Notes: a model not told the origin generated them from the sequence alone. A stretch of DNA of 64,000 bases from Limnohabitans kasalickyi (GCA_965234325.1 OZ248415.1:248001-312000), one strand, 5' to 3'. Shown: positions 12,001 through 17,075, numbered from the stretch's first letter. Numbers and translations: made by a program.

Positions 12001-13227
12001 GGCTTCAACCTCATCCACACGGGCACAACCAGTGCGGATGGCAATGTGTGGACCAACGTCAACAGTGGGACAGCCCTGAGCGCGGCGACGAAGTACCACC
12101 AACTGGTGGTGAACGGCACAGCCTCGGACACGCTGGTGTTGTCGCCAGACACAGGTTTCTGGACCAATGCAGGCACCGTCAACAACGGCACCGACAACTA
12201 CACCGTGTACCAAAACGCGGGCACCAACAGCCAGGTGCTGGTGAAGTCGGGCGTGGTGGTGACCAACAACGATTCGGTCGCACCCCTCGTGTTCGACTTG
12301 AACCGAGACGCTGCCTTGAGCTACGGCCAAGTGACGATGGACGTGAACGGCGACGGTGTGTTGGATGTCACGAAGTGGGCCGCTGCGCAAGACGGCGTGT
12401 TGGTGTGGGACAAGTACGCCGACGGCTTGGTGCACGACAACAGCCAGTACGCGTTTGCCCAATACGCCACGACCTATGCCAATGGCTTGGACGCGCAGGG
12501 TAAAGCGCCCACCGACTTGTCGGGCTTGGCCGAGGCGTTTGACAGCAACCACGACGGCATGTTCGACGCGCAAGACGCGAAGTTCGCTGAGTTCAAGGTT
12601 TGGCAAGACGTGAACCAAAACGGCGTGAGCGACGCAGGCGAAGTGCGCAGCTTGGCCGATTGGGGCATCACCTCGATCAACCTGACGAGCGACGGCGTGG
12701 TGCGCACACCGGTGGCGGGCGTGACCGAAGCGGGCCAGACCACAGCGAGTTCTGCGGATGGGGCGTCGATGTTGGTGGCCGACGCAGCGTTTGCCTACAG
12801 CAGCGTGGCGTACAGCATGAGCGGCGGCTTGGGTAACACGTCGGGCAATGCGGCGCAGGGCACGTCTGCGGGCAACGACGCCACCTCGGTGACGTTGAAC
12901 CTGTTAGGCACGCACATGAACCTCGACCTGTCGAGCTTCGTGGCCCAGCACGCCCAAATAGACGCGGTGGACCTGAGCGGCACCGGTGCCAACACGCTGA
13001 AGATCAACCTGAGCGATGTGTTGCAAGGCACCTTCAACGGTAACGATGCCAACACCCTGCAACTCAACGGCGACGCCGACGACACCGTGGTGCTCAACAC
13101 CGCCGACTGGACCGCCTCGGGCCAAACTCTGCTGCAAAACGGCCACCAGTACGCGGTGTACAACGCCAACGCGCATGTGAACGCACAGCTGTTGATTGAG
13201 CAGCACATGGGGGTGCAGAACGTTTAA
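1..13227 (+). CDS. Giant multi-domain adhesin or secreted repeat protein, 5' end missing
   Basis: The reading frame is open from base 1, so the N-terminus lies outside the window; about 4,408 residues are visible. Composition is rich in Thr, Ser, Gly, Ala and Asn and nearly free of Cys. Domains in order: Ig-like and SwmB-like segments (to ~830), a cadherin-like repeat (~838-1150), VCBS/cadherin-type repeats ending in VNDAPV-like linkers (~1160-2815), a putative-Ig (He_PIG type) domain (~2815-3075), more Ig-like domains, and an RTX-like block (~4070-4660). Three large modules follow (5362-12270), each an SbsA-type Ig-like domain, seven FG-GAP repeats (DVNGDGLAD calcium loops) and an RTX-like domain with a GGGGVDRF motif. 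An EF-hand-like region (DSNHDGMFDAQD, DVNQNGVSDAGE) and a beta-rich tail end the protein. This architecture is typical of type I secreted adhesins; no exporter genes are in the window. Surface adhesion is inferred. Confidence 0.85.
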   Translation, partial: SVNSTATLLKFNYRILPGLNDTDGISVNANALSLNGGSIKDTAGNDVVLTTPALGDNASYLVDTHAPAAPVLTLGTGVTGGATAAEATANTGVVSLTAEQGASVVVTFTNGSNTVQKTVTGNGATAVPVLLDATDLSTLTNGTITVTAAATDVGGTASLTNGSTSFVLDTLAPDAPTGALTAYVDNVGATQSTNSTAASTDDTTPGIQLPTGLTTSGDSVKLYVDGVLTAATYDNTTGVLTPNSALATSATAKSLTYSLTDAAGNESGQSPALSLTVLAAPVFTSATTASVAENTATSTAVYTAAAGTGITYSIDTAVGADGSQFAINSSTGALTFVASPNFEAPTDAGTNNVYDVTVRATNVTGAYTNQTVAVTVTNVNEAPVNTVPLATLTVNEDTALSINAGNLISVADVDSNIVTTQLSVANGALTVSLAGGATVTAGVNGSAGLTLSGSATQINAALSTLSYTGSLNVNGSDVLTVLTTDAGGLTDSDTIAITVTAVNDAAVLATGSTLGYTENAAATAINTGITVSDVDNTTFASATVTVKDASNNVLAEDVISFTNVSMGNITGSFNAGTGVMTLTSAGATATQAQWQAALRAVAYSNTSDAPSTSARTVSYKVNDGAADSNVVTSTINVTVANDQPAFTSASTIGLSGTEDTVYSVRISTALAGQVTDPDAGASLKGIAISWNQSTASQGVWAWSTDNTTWTDLPADITGSTVSSNHPENALYLNASDYLRFTPAANFNGNVNPLGFRLADNTMPTTTSGTRLDVSSYNSATGPMSLAPNSYTLSLTAVNDAPVLATGSTLAYTENAAATAINTAITVSDVDSTTLATATVSITAGFATGQDVLSFTNAAMGNIDGTYNASTGVMTLTSASSTATLAQWQAALRAVSYSNTSDTPNTAARTVSYVVNDGALNATAVTSTINVTAVNDAPVVAAAIPDQVAVQGTAFSYTFPAGTFTDPENNALTYTATRGDGTALPAWITFNAATRTFSGTPNNTIDFNIKVTASDGTASVSDMFLVGIPPVVSSVAITADTGKQNNFLSANDTVTATVTFSELVINVTGTPQLTLNIGGTSVLADYVGGSGTSALTFSYTILAGQVDPNGISIGSNALALNGGTIKDAVGNDATLATVAVSDNASYKVDTTAPTSSTLTLAADTGTSTSDGITSNGQINLTGLEGGTTTWEYSTDSGATWTTGTGTSFTLAQGVYGANAVQVRQTDAAGNVQATSDKYTTQITVDTTAPSSAMSVYFSDDHGTSGSDWTTTSDGGATSLYVATTAAARATTETAQYSIDGGSTWVSFAPALNTNGLATVMQGALPTVTTTYTFRIVDAAGNASSTVTKTFTPSALPTAAASATTFNVPTTADSSTFVGSGSDDIFVLSQAGISNYLSQSTAYLEGRGANDTLQLTGAGTSLNLLNYMNDYTLNKIQGMEFIDMSTDTGAQTLIGNAQAFASLTKAAWLNNSYLLGGNYQMVIKGTSADTLVLGKGDGFDTSGFVKGSTAPSAANNLAAYDDDIAYDIWTNSALKVQLLVQQGIVVTSETNATNAAPVLADTALSLSGVAQNAAVPTGVVGTLVSTLVGGITDSFAASQKGIAITGVNTTNGTLYVSTDGGTNWSAVTATSDTNALLLAADGDNRVYYKPNGTYVGTMTDAITLRAWDRTSGVDGTYASTSTNGNATAFSTATDTVAQQVSKPVTLNAVSTDNVLASSEALVVSGTAAANATVALSFNNQTVNVTVDGSGNWTYNGSPSVTGATLPATSTITAQTTVSGVTTMASTNVTVFSLTSSSPADNGYLSNVAANLTLTFNQATAKGTGTIQLYNAANTLVESFDVVSSSLVTGWGGNTLTINPSANLTAGTGYYLKIAATAIKDTAGDAYPGIADTTTYNFTTTASDGSLPVGVNAVPSNSGYIGLTSLGDFNGDGFGDYLVTPGSTNTAYLIYGNATGTPPNIAGGNIAAGSGIKISAYSTIWASGAGDFNADGLADLLMGAGGNTFVIYGTTSSAAVNLSSATPTIAPSVGLQIPTGGYAVSGAGDVNGDGFADLITGDSSGNIKVIYGAASGVTPTVTGFSITAQTTSNPVASYAVSSAGDVNGDGLADIIVGSHGVNKAYVIYGSSATGQSLNLISSNPAPSAGFTISYASGTPEYLGYQVSSAGDVNGDGLADVIVGTNTTSSGTSSVYVVYGNASGTNVSITPGVIAPSNGFVIAGPSSSAFGSFVSSAGDVNGDGLGDILTGRFGDPGAAYVIYGNASGTTVSVTSGSIAASQGFKVTGGALGNFGWTISNAGDINGDGLSDQLVGGYGSSAGFSVILGGTQWVSNAVTGSGTVTGTAAAEAIIGSANADVLTGGGGVDRFYAAMGNDTIVLTTSDVANLANTTTGQTAKAIVSGGEGFDTLRLTGGAALDLTTISNSGSMGLEENSRIEGIERIDLATDSAANTLTLAARDVKDMAGFNLFRTGSASADGKTWTNVLGTALSATTTFHQLQVDGGNTDSLVLNTHAGVWTNAGTVSNGTSNYTVYQNTATNTQVLVQAGVGVTTPPVLVYSAPSDNGYMLAVGNNITMTFDQVVQQGTGTIGIYKSADDSLLETAYDVASSGLVTGWGTNTLTINPAANLTASTGYYVKVSSTAVKNAAGATFVGIADTSTFNFSTASADGTVSANPTYGGVGNSYLGYAVSGAGDVNGDGFDDYIVGAYGTPSTFVVYGDASGTGVDLAGGTIAAARGFKISGGYSSGYSVSGVGDVNGDGLADVLVGTNSGTTATSAYVVYGNSTGTSVVIDNSQNIATSVGFRISGGVGTYLGYTVSGAGDVNGDGLADVVVAGPGSSGLPSMFVVYGRAGSTGVNLAADTIAASDGFKVTAPGSVNFGRMVSSAGDVNGDGLGDVIVGASSLASAFVIYGNSTGKAADLSGSTIAAASGFKIVTAQSPTTLGFSVSSAGDVNGDGLADVLVGDKSNNSAYVVYGNTTGATVSINNTGGIAAGSGFRIVGSSGNVGYSVSAAGDVNGDGLADVIVGADVNAGYAYVVYGNASGTTVNISSDGSINASNGFKVTGASSGYFADSLSGAGDINGDGLSDLIIGSMNANGAYNIILGGTQWVSSAVTGSGTLTGTTAAEALIGSATADTLTGGGGVDRFFAGQGNDTIVLTASDVTNLANNTTSQTAKATVSGGGGFDTVRLSGGAGLNLSTISNAGAMGLEENSRIEGIERIDLATDTTANALVLAAKDVKDMAGFNLFHTGSASADGKTWTNVNSGTALSANTAFHQLQVDGSNTDSLVLNTHLGVWTNAGTVNNGTSNYTVYQNTATDTQVLVQAGVSVVNAPVLLTASNPVAGGYLTALANNLTLTFDQAVLKGTGTIQLFNSATGALVEGFDVASSTLVTGWGSNTLAINPTADLTASTGYYLKVTDNAVQNAVGSTFAGMADATTYRFSTAASDGSVAATGIATQANTGLLGVTSAGDFNGDGFDDYLVNVGSTKNAYVIYGNATGTPTDLSAGTIAAGKGFKIATNATMWASGGGDFNGDGLADLLVTSNGNTFVIYGSSNPAYGTVDLSSATPSIAASIGYQVASGGHIVSGVGDVNGDGFADFITGDATGNVKVMYGAASGVTPSVTGFNITAQTTTGLISNYSVSGAGDVNGDGFADLLVGSVAVNKAYVIYGNASSGQSLNLSSGTLAPSAGFTISYASGANEYLGYQVSSAGDVNGDGLGDLIVSTSNNGATSSVYVVYGNASGTNVSLTAGSIAQSNGFVISGPTGVYFGWQASSAGDVNGDGLGDLIVSARYDNPGAAYVVYGNASGTAVSVTSGSIAASLGFKVTGPATGQFATSVSNAGDINGDGLADLIVGGYGTGSTYSVILGGTQWVNNAVSGGGTVTGTSAAEAIIGSAAADTLIGGGGVDRFFAGMGNDTIVLTASDVTNLSGASGATRATVSGGTGFDTLQVSAASVDLNLTAISNAGAMGLEENSRIDSIERIDLGSDAVANTLTLTARDVKDMAGFNLIHTGTTSADGNVWTNVNSGTALSAATKYHQLVVNGTASDTLVLSPDTGFWTNAGTVNNGTDNYTVYQNAGTNSQVLVKSGVVVTNNDSVAPLVFDLNRDAALSYGQVTMDVNGDGVLDVTKWAAAQDGVLVWDKYADGLVHDNSQYAFAQYATTYANGLDAQGKAPTDLSGLAEAFDSNHDGMFDAQDAKFAEFKVWQDVNQNGVSDAGEVRSLADWGITSINLTSDGVVRTPVAGVTEAGQTTASSADGASMLVADAAFAYSSVAYSMSGGLGNTSGNAAQGTSAGNDATSVTLNLLGTHMNLDLSSFVAQHAQIDAVDLSGTGANTLKINLSDVLQGTFNGNDANTLQLNGDADDTVVLNTADWTASGQTLLQNGHQYAVYNANAHVNAQLLIEQHMGVQNV
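5362..7641 (+). repeat. Adhesin super-repeat module 1
   Basis: About 760 residues. It starts with an SbsA-like Ig domain (PADNGYLSNVAANLTLTF), then seven FG-GAP repeats between roughly 5768 and 6969 (the second has the variant loop DFNADGLAD, the seventh DINGDGLSD), then an RTX-like domain ending in TNTQVLVQAGV. The propeller part resembles module 3 more than module 2 by eye. Confidence 0.8.
7642..9981 (+). repeat. Adhesin super-repeat module 2
   Basis: About 780 residues with the same order: Ig-like domain (PSDNGYMLAVGNNITMTF), seven FG-GAP repeats from about 8057 to 9306 (the last is DINGDGLSDLIIGS), and an RTX-like domain containing GGGGVDRFFAGQGNDTIVL, ending in TDTQVLVQAGV. Its propeller blades differ most from the other two modules, while the RTX-like part is nearly identical to theirs. 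Confidence 0.8.
9982..12270 (+). repeat. Adhesin super-repeat module 3
   Basis: About 763 residues: Ig-like domain (VAGGYLTALANNLTLTF), seven FG-GAP repeats from about 10390 to 11595 (the seventh is DINGDGLADLIVGG), and an RTX-like domain ending in TNSQVLVKSGV. Blades 3 to 6 match module 1 nearly word for word (for example PSAGFTISYASG and EYLGYQVSSAGDVNGDGL), suggesting that these two share a more recent common copy. Confidence 0.8.
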
Positions 13228-13267
13228 GTTGCACCGCTTGCTTTAGGCGCTGAATGCGCCAACGGAC

Positions 13268-13301
13268 CCCCAAGCCTCACAAGAGCTTGGGGTTTTATTT
13301 T
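13268..13301 (+). terminator. Intrinsic terminator after the adhesin gene (repeat copy 1)
   Basis: Stem CCCCAAGC (13268-13275) pairs with GCTTGGGG (13285-13292) and is followed by TTTTATTTT. The loop contains CCTCACAAG. The same loop and T-rich tail recur after the next two gene pairs. Confidence 0.8.
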
Positions 13302-13380
13302 GTGATCAATGGTTGAGTTTTTTAGGGTTTGACGGCTCTATGGTTTGATGTCTTTTGAAATCTGTTGCGGGAAGTCATCG

Positions 13381-13686
13381 ATGCCAAAGTTATATGAATA
13401 TTTCGGATTGGTGGTGCTTTTTTATTCGAATGAGCACCAACCTATTCACGTACATGGAAAATGCCAAGGCCGTGAGTCAAAAGCTGAAATAATCTTGGTG
13501 AACGGCTCTATTTCTTTTATCCGTTATTCTGATGAGGCTGGTCGCGCGCCGCTCAGTGCTTCCGAGTTACGGGTGTTCACCGAGTTGGTGGATGCAAAAG
13601 CGCAAGACATCGTGACGAAGTGGATTGATTATTTTGTGTTGCACAAATCGGTCCGACCAGAACGCATTAAGCAGAGGCTCAAATGA
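13381..13686 (+). CDS. DUF4160 family protein (putative toxin-antitoxin partner)
   Basis: A 101-residue soluble protein starting MPKLYEYFGLVV. The pattern FYSNEHQPIHVHGK (an aromatic-rich start followed by an HxH pair) is typical of the DUF4160 family, which is usually encoded directly beside a DUF2442 protein. The start at 13381 has a GGGAAG ribosome site about 7 bases upstream; a longer reading frame from TTG 13345 is less likely. The stop overlaps the next start as ATGA, so the two genes are almost surely co-translated. Base composition is more AT-rich than in the neighbours, consistent with acquisition. The biochemical role is not established; a toxin-antitoxin role is inferred from family pairing. 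Confidence 0.75.
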   Translation: MPKLYEYFGLVVLFYSNEHQPIHVHGKCQGRESKAEIILVNGSISFIRYSDEAGRAPLSASELRVFTELVDAKAQDIVTKWIDYFVLHKSVRPERIKQRLK

Positions 13687-13964
13687 CAAACAAAGTTATT
13701 TCCATTACCGCAGCCGAAGACTTAGGTGATTTGCGTTTGCGGTTGACGTTCAGCGACGGTGTGATTCAAGAGGTGAATTTCCGCAGTTTTTTGCAACACT
13801 CCAACCACCCAGAAATTCGCGCATTCATTGACGCCAAAAAGTTCGCCACATTTGCGCTGAAAGACGGTGATTTGATGTGGGGCGATTTTGAGCTGTGTTT
13901 CCCCATCATGGACCTGTATCAAAACAACATCAACCACAGCCCTGTGTTGTCAGTCGCAGCTTAA
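13683..13964 (+). CDS. DUF2442 domain protein (partner of the DUF4160 gene)
   Basis: 93 residues, with the DUF2442 pattern: LRLTFSDGVIQEVNF near the start (a beta-rich region that reads and reshapes as 'function of a sequence') and LCFPIMDLYQN near the end. It overlaps the DUF4160 gene by four bases. DUF2442 proteins are small, often found in toxin-antitoxin-like gene pairs with DUF4160 or other short partners; the antitoxin role is inference. It is followed within 25 bases by terminator repeat copy 2, so the pair forms a self-contained bicistronic unit. Confidence 0.75.
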   Translation: MTNKVISITAAEDLGDLRLRLTFSDGVIQEVNFRSFLQHSNHPEIRAFIDAKKFATFALKDGDLMWGDFELCFPIMDLYQNNINHSPVLSVAA

Positions 13965-13986
13965 ACGGCACACACTTGCTTAGAAG

Positions 13987-14022
13987 AACCCCGCGCCTCA
14001 CAAGGGCGTGGGGTTTTGTTTT
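13987..14022 (+). terminator. Intrinsic terminator after the DUF2442 gene (repeat copy 2)
   Basis: Stem AACCCCGCGCC (13987-13997) pairs with GGCGTGGGGTT (14005-14015), with one G-U pair, followed by TTTTGTTTTG. It shares loop and tail with copies 1 and 3, and similarity to copy 3 continues about 20 bases beyond the T tract. Confidence 0.85.
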
Positions 14023-14087
14023 GTGAACAATGCTCACACGGCATGTCGAAATGATTGACAGAATATTCCATGGAAGGCATACTTAAT

Positions 14088-14453
14088 ATGACATGGAATG
14101 TTGAATATACCGATCAATTTGAAGCGTGGTGGGCATTGTTGTCCGAGGACGAGCAGGTTTCTGTTGCCGCATCAGTGGCGTTGCTTGAGGCGCGTGGCCC
14201 ACAGCTTGGTTTTCCGCACAGTAGCGCAGTGAATGGCTCACGACATGGGCACATGAGGGAATTGCGTACGCAGCATGCAGGCCGTCCGTTTCGCACCTTG
14301 TATGCGTTTGATCCGCGGCGGGACGTTATTTTGTTATTGGGTGGCGACAAGACAGGGCAAAACAGATGGTACGAAGTGAATGTGCCAATTGCAGACGAAC
14401 TGTATGACGTTCATTTGGAAGAGCTTCGAAAGGAAGGGCAGATTGATGACTAA
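14088..14453 (+). CDS. higB: HigB/RelE-like toxin (Gp49 family)
   Basis: 121 residues beginning MTWNVEYTDQFEAWW. The order of motifs (FEAWWALL, GPQLGFPHSSAVNGS, MRELRTQHAGRPFRTLYAFDP, ILLLGGDKTGQNRWY) matches the phage Gp49-like/HigB group of ribosome-dependent mRNA interferases. The conserved RELR and the PFRTLYAFDP segment include the basic and aromatic residues expected in the RNase site. The start at 14088 has GGAAGG about 10 bases upstream; TTG 14055 and ATG 14070 are alternatives. It lies upstream of, and overlaps by 8 bases, a helix-turn-helix antitoxin gene, the toxin-first order normal for higBA. Confidence 0.85.
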   Translation: MTWNVEYTDQFEAWWALLSEDEQVSVAASVALLEARGPQLGFPHSSAVNGSRHGHMRELRTQHAGRPFRTLYAFDPRRDVILLLGGDKTGQNRWYEVNVPIADELYDVHLEELRKEGQIDD

Positions 14454-14757
14454 GAACTTTGCAAAATTGCGAGAGCAAATGTCGCCTCAGGCGCAAGAAA
14501 AAACCAAGCGTAAAACGACCGAAATGTTGGCTGAAATGCCGTTGCATGAATTGCGTCAAGCGCGAGGTTTATCGCAAAAAACATTGGCAGAGGTCTTGCA
14601 CGTTCAGCAGCCCTCCATCGCTAAGTTAGAAAAACGCACGGACATGTATCTTTCTACTTTGCGTCATCACATTGAGGCGATGGGTGGTCAGCTAGAGGTC
14701 GTTGCGCGCTTTCCTGATGGCGCAGTGAAGATCAACAACTTTGCGGCGCTGAGTTAA
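14446..14757 (+). CDS. higA: HigA-like antitoxin with XRE helix-turn-helix
   Basis: 103 residues. A basic N-terminal part (KTKRKTTEMLAEMPLHELRQARG) leads into the helix-turn-helix LSQKTLAEVLHVQQPSIAKLEK, typical of XRE-family antitoxins that neutralise HigB-like toxins and repress their own promoter. The start ATG 14446 lies inside the toxin gene with a strong AGGAAGG site upstream. The C-terminal part (YLSTLRHHIEAMGGQLEVVARFPDG) is the conserved dimer region of this antitoxin group. Autoregulation of the pair is inferred from the family; an operator was not identified. Confidence 0.85.
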   Translation: MTKNFAKLREQMSPQAQEKTKRKTTEMLAEMPLHELRQARGLSQKTLAEVLHVQQPSIAKLEKRTDMYLSTLRHHIEAMGGQLEVVARFPDGAVKINNFAALS

Positions 14758-14784
14758 CGCCAAGTCATACGTCCCTGCTAGCGA

Positions 14785-14820
14785 ACCCCACGCCTCACAA
14801 GGGCGTGGGTTTTTGTTTTG
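14785..14820 (+). terminator. Intrinsic terminator after the higA gene (repeat copy 3)
   Basis: Stem CCCACGCC (14787-14794) pairs with GGCGTGGG (14802-14809), followed by TTTTTGTTTTG. Loop and downstream sequence match copy 2 almost exactly. Confidence 0.85.
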
Positions 14821-14886
14821 TGAAAACGCTCAACGGCGACGCAGACAAGACAAGCCGACTGCGAGTGCCACTTTAAAATTCCACCA

Positions 14887-15642
14887 ATGACTTCGCCTGA
14901 TCACCCCCATCCCTCCCAGCATTTTTCGACGCGCCGCGAGGCGTTTGTGCAGGGGTTCAAGGACTCGCTGGGCGCACCCGTGTTGGTGTTGTTCGCCGGC
15001 ATGATCGGGTTTGGTGCGATGGGGCAAACGCATGGGTTTGATGCGTGGATGACGGGGCTGACGAGTTTGTTGATGTTTGCGTTGCCCGGCCAAGTGGTGC
15101 TGCTAGAGATGCTGATTTCTGGCTCGTCGTTGCTCGCCATTGCCTTCGCGGTGACGCTGACGTCGGCGCGTTTTGTGACGATGGTGGTGACGCTGTTCCC
15201 CCAACTAGATGCCCAAGATCGCAACCGCGGTTTGTACGCGTGGGTGCACCTGTTGGCGATGACGGCGTGGGCGGTGTCGATGCGCGAGTTTCCGAACATG
15301 TTGCCCAAGTACCGCTTGAGTTATTTCATTGGCCTCGGGCTGCCATGCTGGCTGGTGGCGTTGCCCGGCACGGTGTTGGGCTATCTGGCGGCGGGCTGGG
15401 TGCCTGCGGCGGTGACGCTGGGGCTGGTGTTCATCAACCCTTTGTTTTTCTTGTTGACCTTCACTGAGGTGAAGCCCTGGGCCAACCGCATCGCGATTGT
15501 GTTGGGCTGTGTGATGGGGCCTGCTTTTTACCTGCTGGACGCGAACAGCAGTTTGTTGACCACCGGTGTGGTGGCAGGCACCTTGGCTTATGCCCTAGAC
15601 CGCAAGTGGCTGCGACCTAAGCCGGTGGAGGTGTCAGCATGA
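14887..15642 (+). CDS. azlC: AzlC-family branched-chain amino-acid exporter, large subunit
   Basis: 251 residues with about seven predicted membrane segments. The N-terminal stretch FVQGFKDSLGAPVLVLFAGMIGFG and the motif TSARFVTM are characteristic of AzlC proteins, which with AzlD form an inner-membrane exporter for branched-chain amino acids or their analogues. The ATG at 14887 lies about 65 bases after terminator repeat copy 3, so it starts a new transcription unit. It overlaps azlD by four bases (ATGA). Substrate is inferred from the family. Confidence 0.9.
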   Translation: MTSPDHPHPSQHFSTRREAFVQGFKDSLGAPVLVLFAGMIGFGAMGQTHGFDAWMTGLTSLLMFALPGQVVLLEMLISGSSLLAIAFAVTLTSARFVTMVVTLFPQLDAQDRNRGLYAWVHLLAMTAWAVSMREFPNMLPKYRLSYFIGLGLPCWLVALPGTVLGYLAAGWVPAAVTLGLVFINPLFFLLTFTEVKPWANRIAIVLGCVMGPAFYLLDANSSLLTTGVVAGTLAYALDRKWLRPKPVEVSA

Positions 15643-15992
15643 GCGCGGTGATGCCAGCAGCTATTCAGGGCTGGGAGCAATGGCTGGGGCTGAGTGCAGC
15701 GTGCTTGGGTACATATGCTTGCCGCGCTTTGGGCGTGAAGTTGTCAGGCCACATTCACGCCGAGAGCGAGATTTTTAAGTGGATTTCGGCGGTGACTTAC
15801 GCCATGGTGGCTGCCTTGACGATGCGCATGATCGTGATGCCTTTGGGCTTGTTGTCCACCGTGCCCTTGTGGTTGCGTGTGCTGATTTGCGCGCTGAGTT
15901 TGGGGGTGATGATGTCTAGCCCCAAACGCCGCTTGGTGCCCGCTTTGCTCACGGGCACCTTGCTGATGTTGGCGTATGGGGTGACGCGTTGA
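15639..15992 (+). CDS. azlD: AzlD-family exporter small subunit
   Basis: 117 residues and three to four hydrophobic segments. The motif YACRALGVKLSG and the run WISAVTYAMVAALTMRM near the middle fit the AzlD family, the small membrane partner of AzlC. The start overlaps the azlC stop, indicating translational coupling and equimolar production. The gene ends 14 bases before the stop of the convergent quinone oxidoreductase; no clear hairpin lies between them. Confidence 0.85.
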   Translation: MSAVMPAAIQGWEQWLGLSAACLGTYACRALGVKLSGHIHAESEIFKWISAVTYAMVAALTMRMIVMPLGLLSTVPLWLRVLICALSLGVMMSSPKRRLVPALLTGTLLMLAYGVTR

Positions 15993-16006
15993 GCGCCTCT
16001 AAGTTG

Positions 16007-16981
16007 TCAATTCACCATCACCAATTTGCCCATCACGCCGCGTGAGCCCATGTCGGCATAGGCCTGCTTGAGTTGCGCCATGGGCAAGGTGTTGTGGATG
16101 ACGGGTTTGATTTTTCCGGCGCCGTACCACTGAGCGAGCTCTTGCATCATGGCGGCGTTGGCGGCGGGTTCGCGGCGCGAGAAATCGCCCCAGAACACGC
16201 CGACGATGGACGCGCCTTTGAGCAAGGCCAAGTTCCAGGGCAGGGCAGGGATGGGGCCTGCGGCAAAGCCGACCACCAAGTAACGGCCGCGCCACGCGAT
16301 GGACCGGAAGGCGGGCTCGGCAAATTCGCCGCCGACGGGGTCGTAAATGATGTCGGGGCCTTTGCCGTCGGTGAGGGCTTTGAGGGCCTCGCGCAAGTTT
16401 TCGGTGCTGTAGTTGATGGTGGCGTCGGCACCGATGGAGGTGCAGAGCGCGCACTTTTCAGCGTTGGACGCTGCCGCGATGACGCGTGCGCCTGCGGCTT
16501 TGGCAATTTGAATGGCCGCTGTGCCCACGCCGCCCGCGGCCCCGAGCACCAACACGGTTTCGCCCGCTTTGAGTTGGCCACGGTCCATCAGCGCATGGTG
16601 CGAGGTGGCGTAGGTCATGATGAAGGCGGCGGCATCGACGGCCGGGAAGCCTGCGGGCAAAGGCATGCACAGCTTGGCAGGGGCCAGTGTGTGGGTGCCA
16701 AAGCCGCCGGTGCCGCTGAGGCAGGCCACGGCTTGACCGACTTTGAGGTGCGTGACGCCTTCGCCCACGGCCTCAATGGTGCCGGCGTACTCAGAGCCAG
16801 GCACGAAGGGCAGGGGCGGCTTCATTTGGTATTTGTTTTGCACGATCAACAGATCGGGAAAGTTCAGGCTGGCCGCTTCGATGCGGATCAGCACCTCGCC
16901 TGCACCGGGTTGGGGCGTTGGGCGTTCTTGCCAAGTCAGGGCGTCGACGCCGATGGGGTTTTCACAAAGCCAAGCATGCAC
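16007..16981 (-). CDS. NADPH:quinone oxidoreductase-like, zinc-free MDR family
   Basis: 324 residues of the medium-chain dehydrogenase/reductase superfamily. The N-terminal catalytic fold includes GEVLIRIEAASLNFPDLLI and PFVPGSEYAGTIEAVGEGV; the NAD(P) site is VLVLGAAGGVGTAAIQIAK near residue 146. The cysteines that bind zinc in alcohol dehydrogenases are absent, as in quinone oxidoreductase (Qor/zeta-crystallin) enzymes, which reduce quinones or enoyl compounds with NADPH. The start codon is GTG at 16981 with an AAAGGAG site upstream. It is divergent from surE with 94 bases between the starts. The exact substrate cannot be told from sequence. Confidence 0.85.
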   Translation of the reverse strand: MHAWLCENPIGVDALTWQERPTPQPGAGEVLIRIEAASLNFPDLLIVQNKYQMKPPLPFVPGSEYAGTIEAVGEGVTHLKVGQAVACLSGTGGFGTHTLAPAKLCMPLPAGFPAVDAAAFIMTYATSHHALMDRGQLKAGETVLVLGAAGGVGTAAIQIAKAAGARVIAAASNAEKCALCTSIGADATINYSTENLREALKALTDGKGPDIIYDPVGGEFAEPAFRSIAWRGRYLVVGFAAGPIPALPWNLALLKGASIVGVFWGDFSRREPAANAAMMQELAQWYGAGKIKPVIHNTLPMAQLKQAYADMGSRGVMGKLVMVN

Positions 16982-17075
16982 AGGAGTCTCCTTTAGGTGT
17001 TTGCAACATGATAGGCGTGTGGGGGCGTTGGGCTTGTCTCAAACTCTACAATTGAAAAGTAATTCAAAGGCTCGC

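Noticed and set aside
5362..12270. Tandem repeats as a CRISPR-like or satellite array
   Set aside because: The repeats are in-frame protein domains of ~2.3 kb and ~150 bp, not short direct repeats with unique spacers.
13228..14880. Integron-like cassette array (TA pairs with recurring inverted repeats)
   Set aside because: The repeats lack the attC core pattern and look like rho-independent terminators with T tracts; no integrase is in the window.
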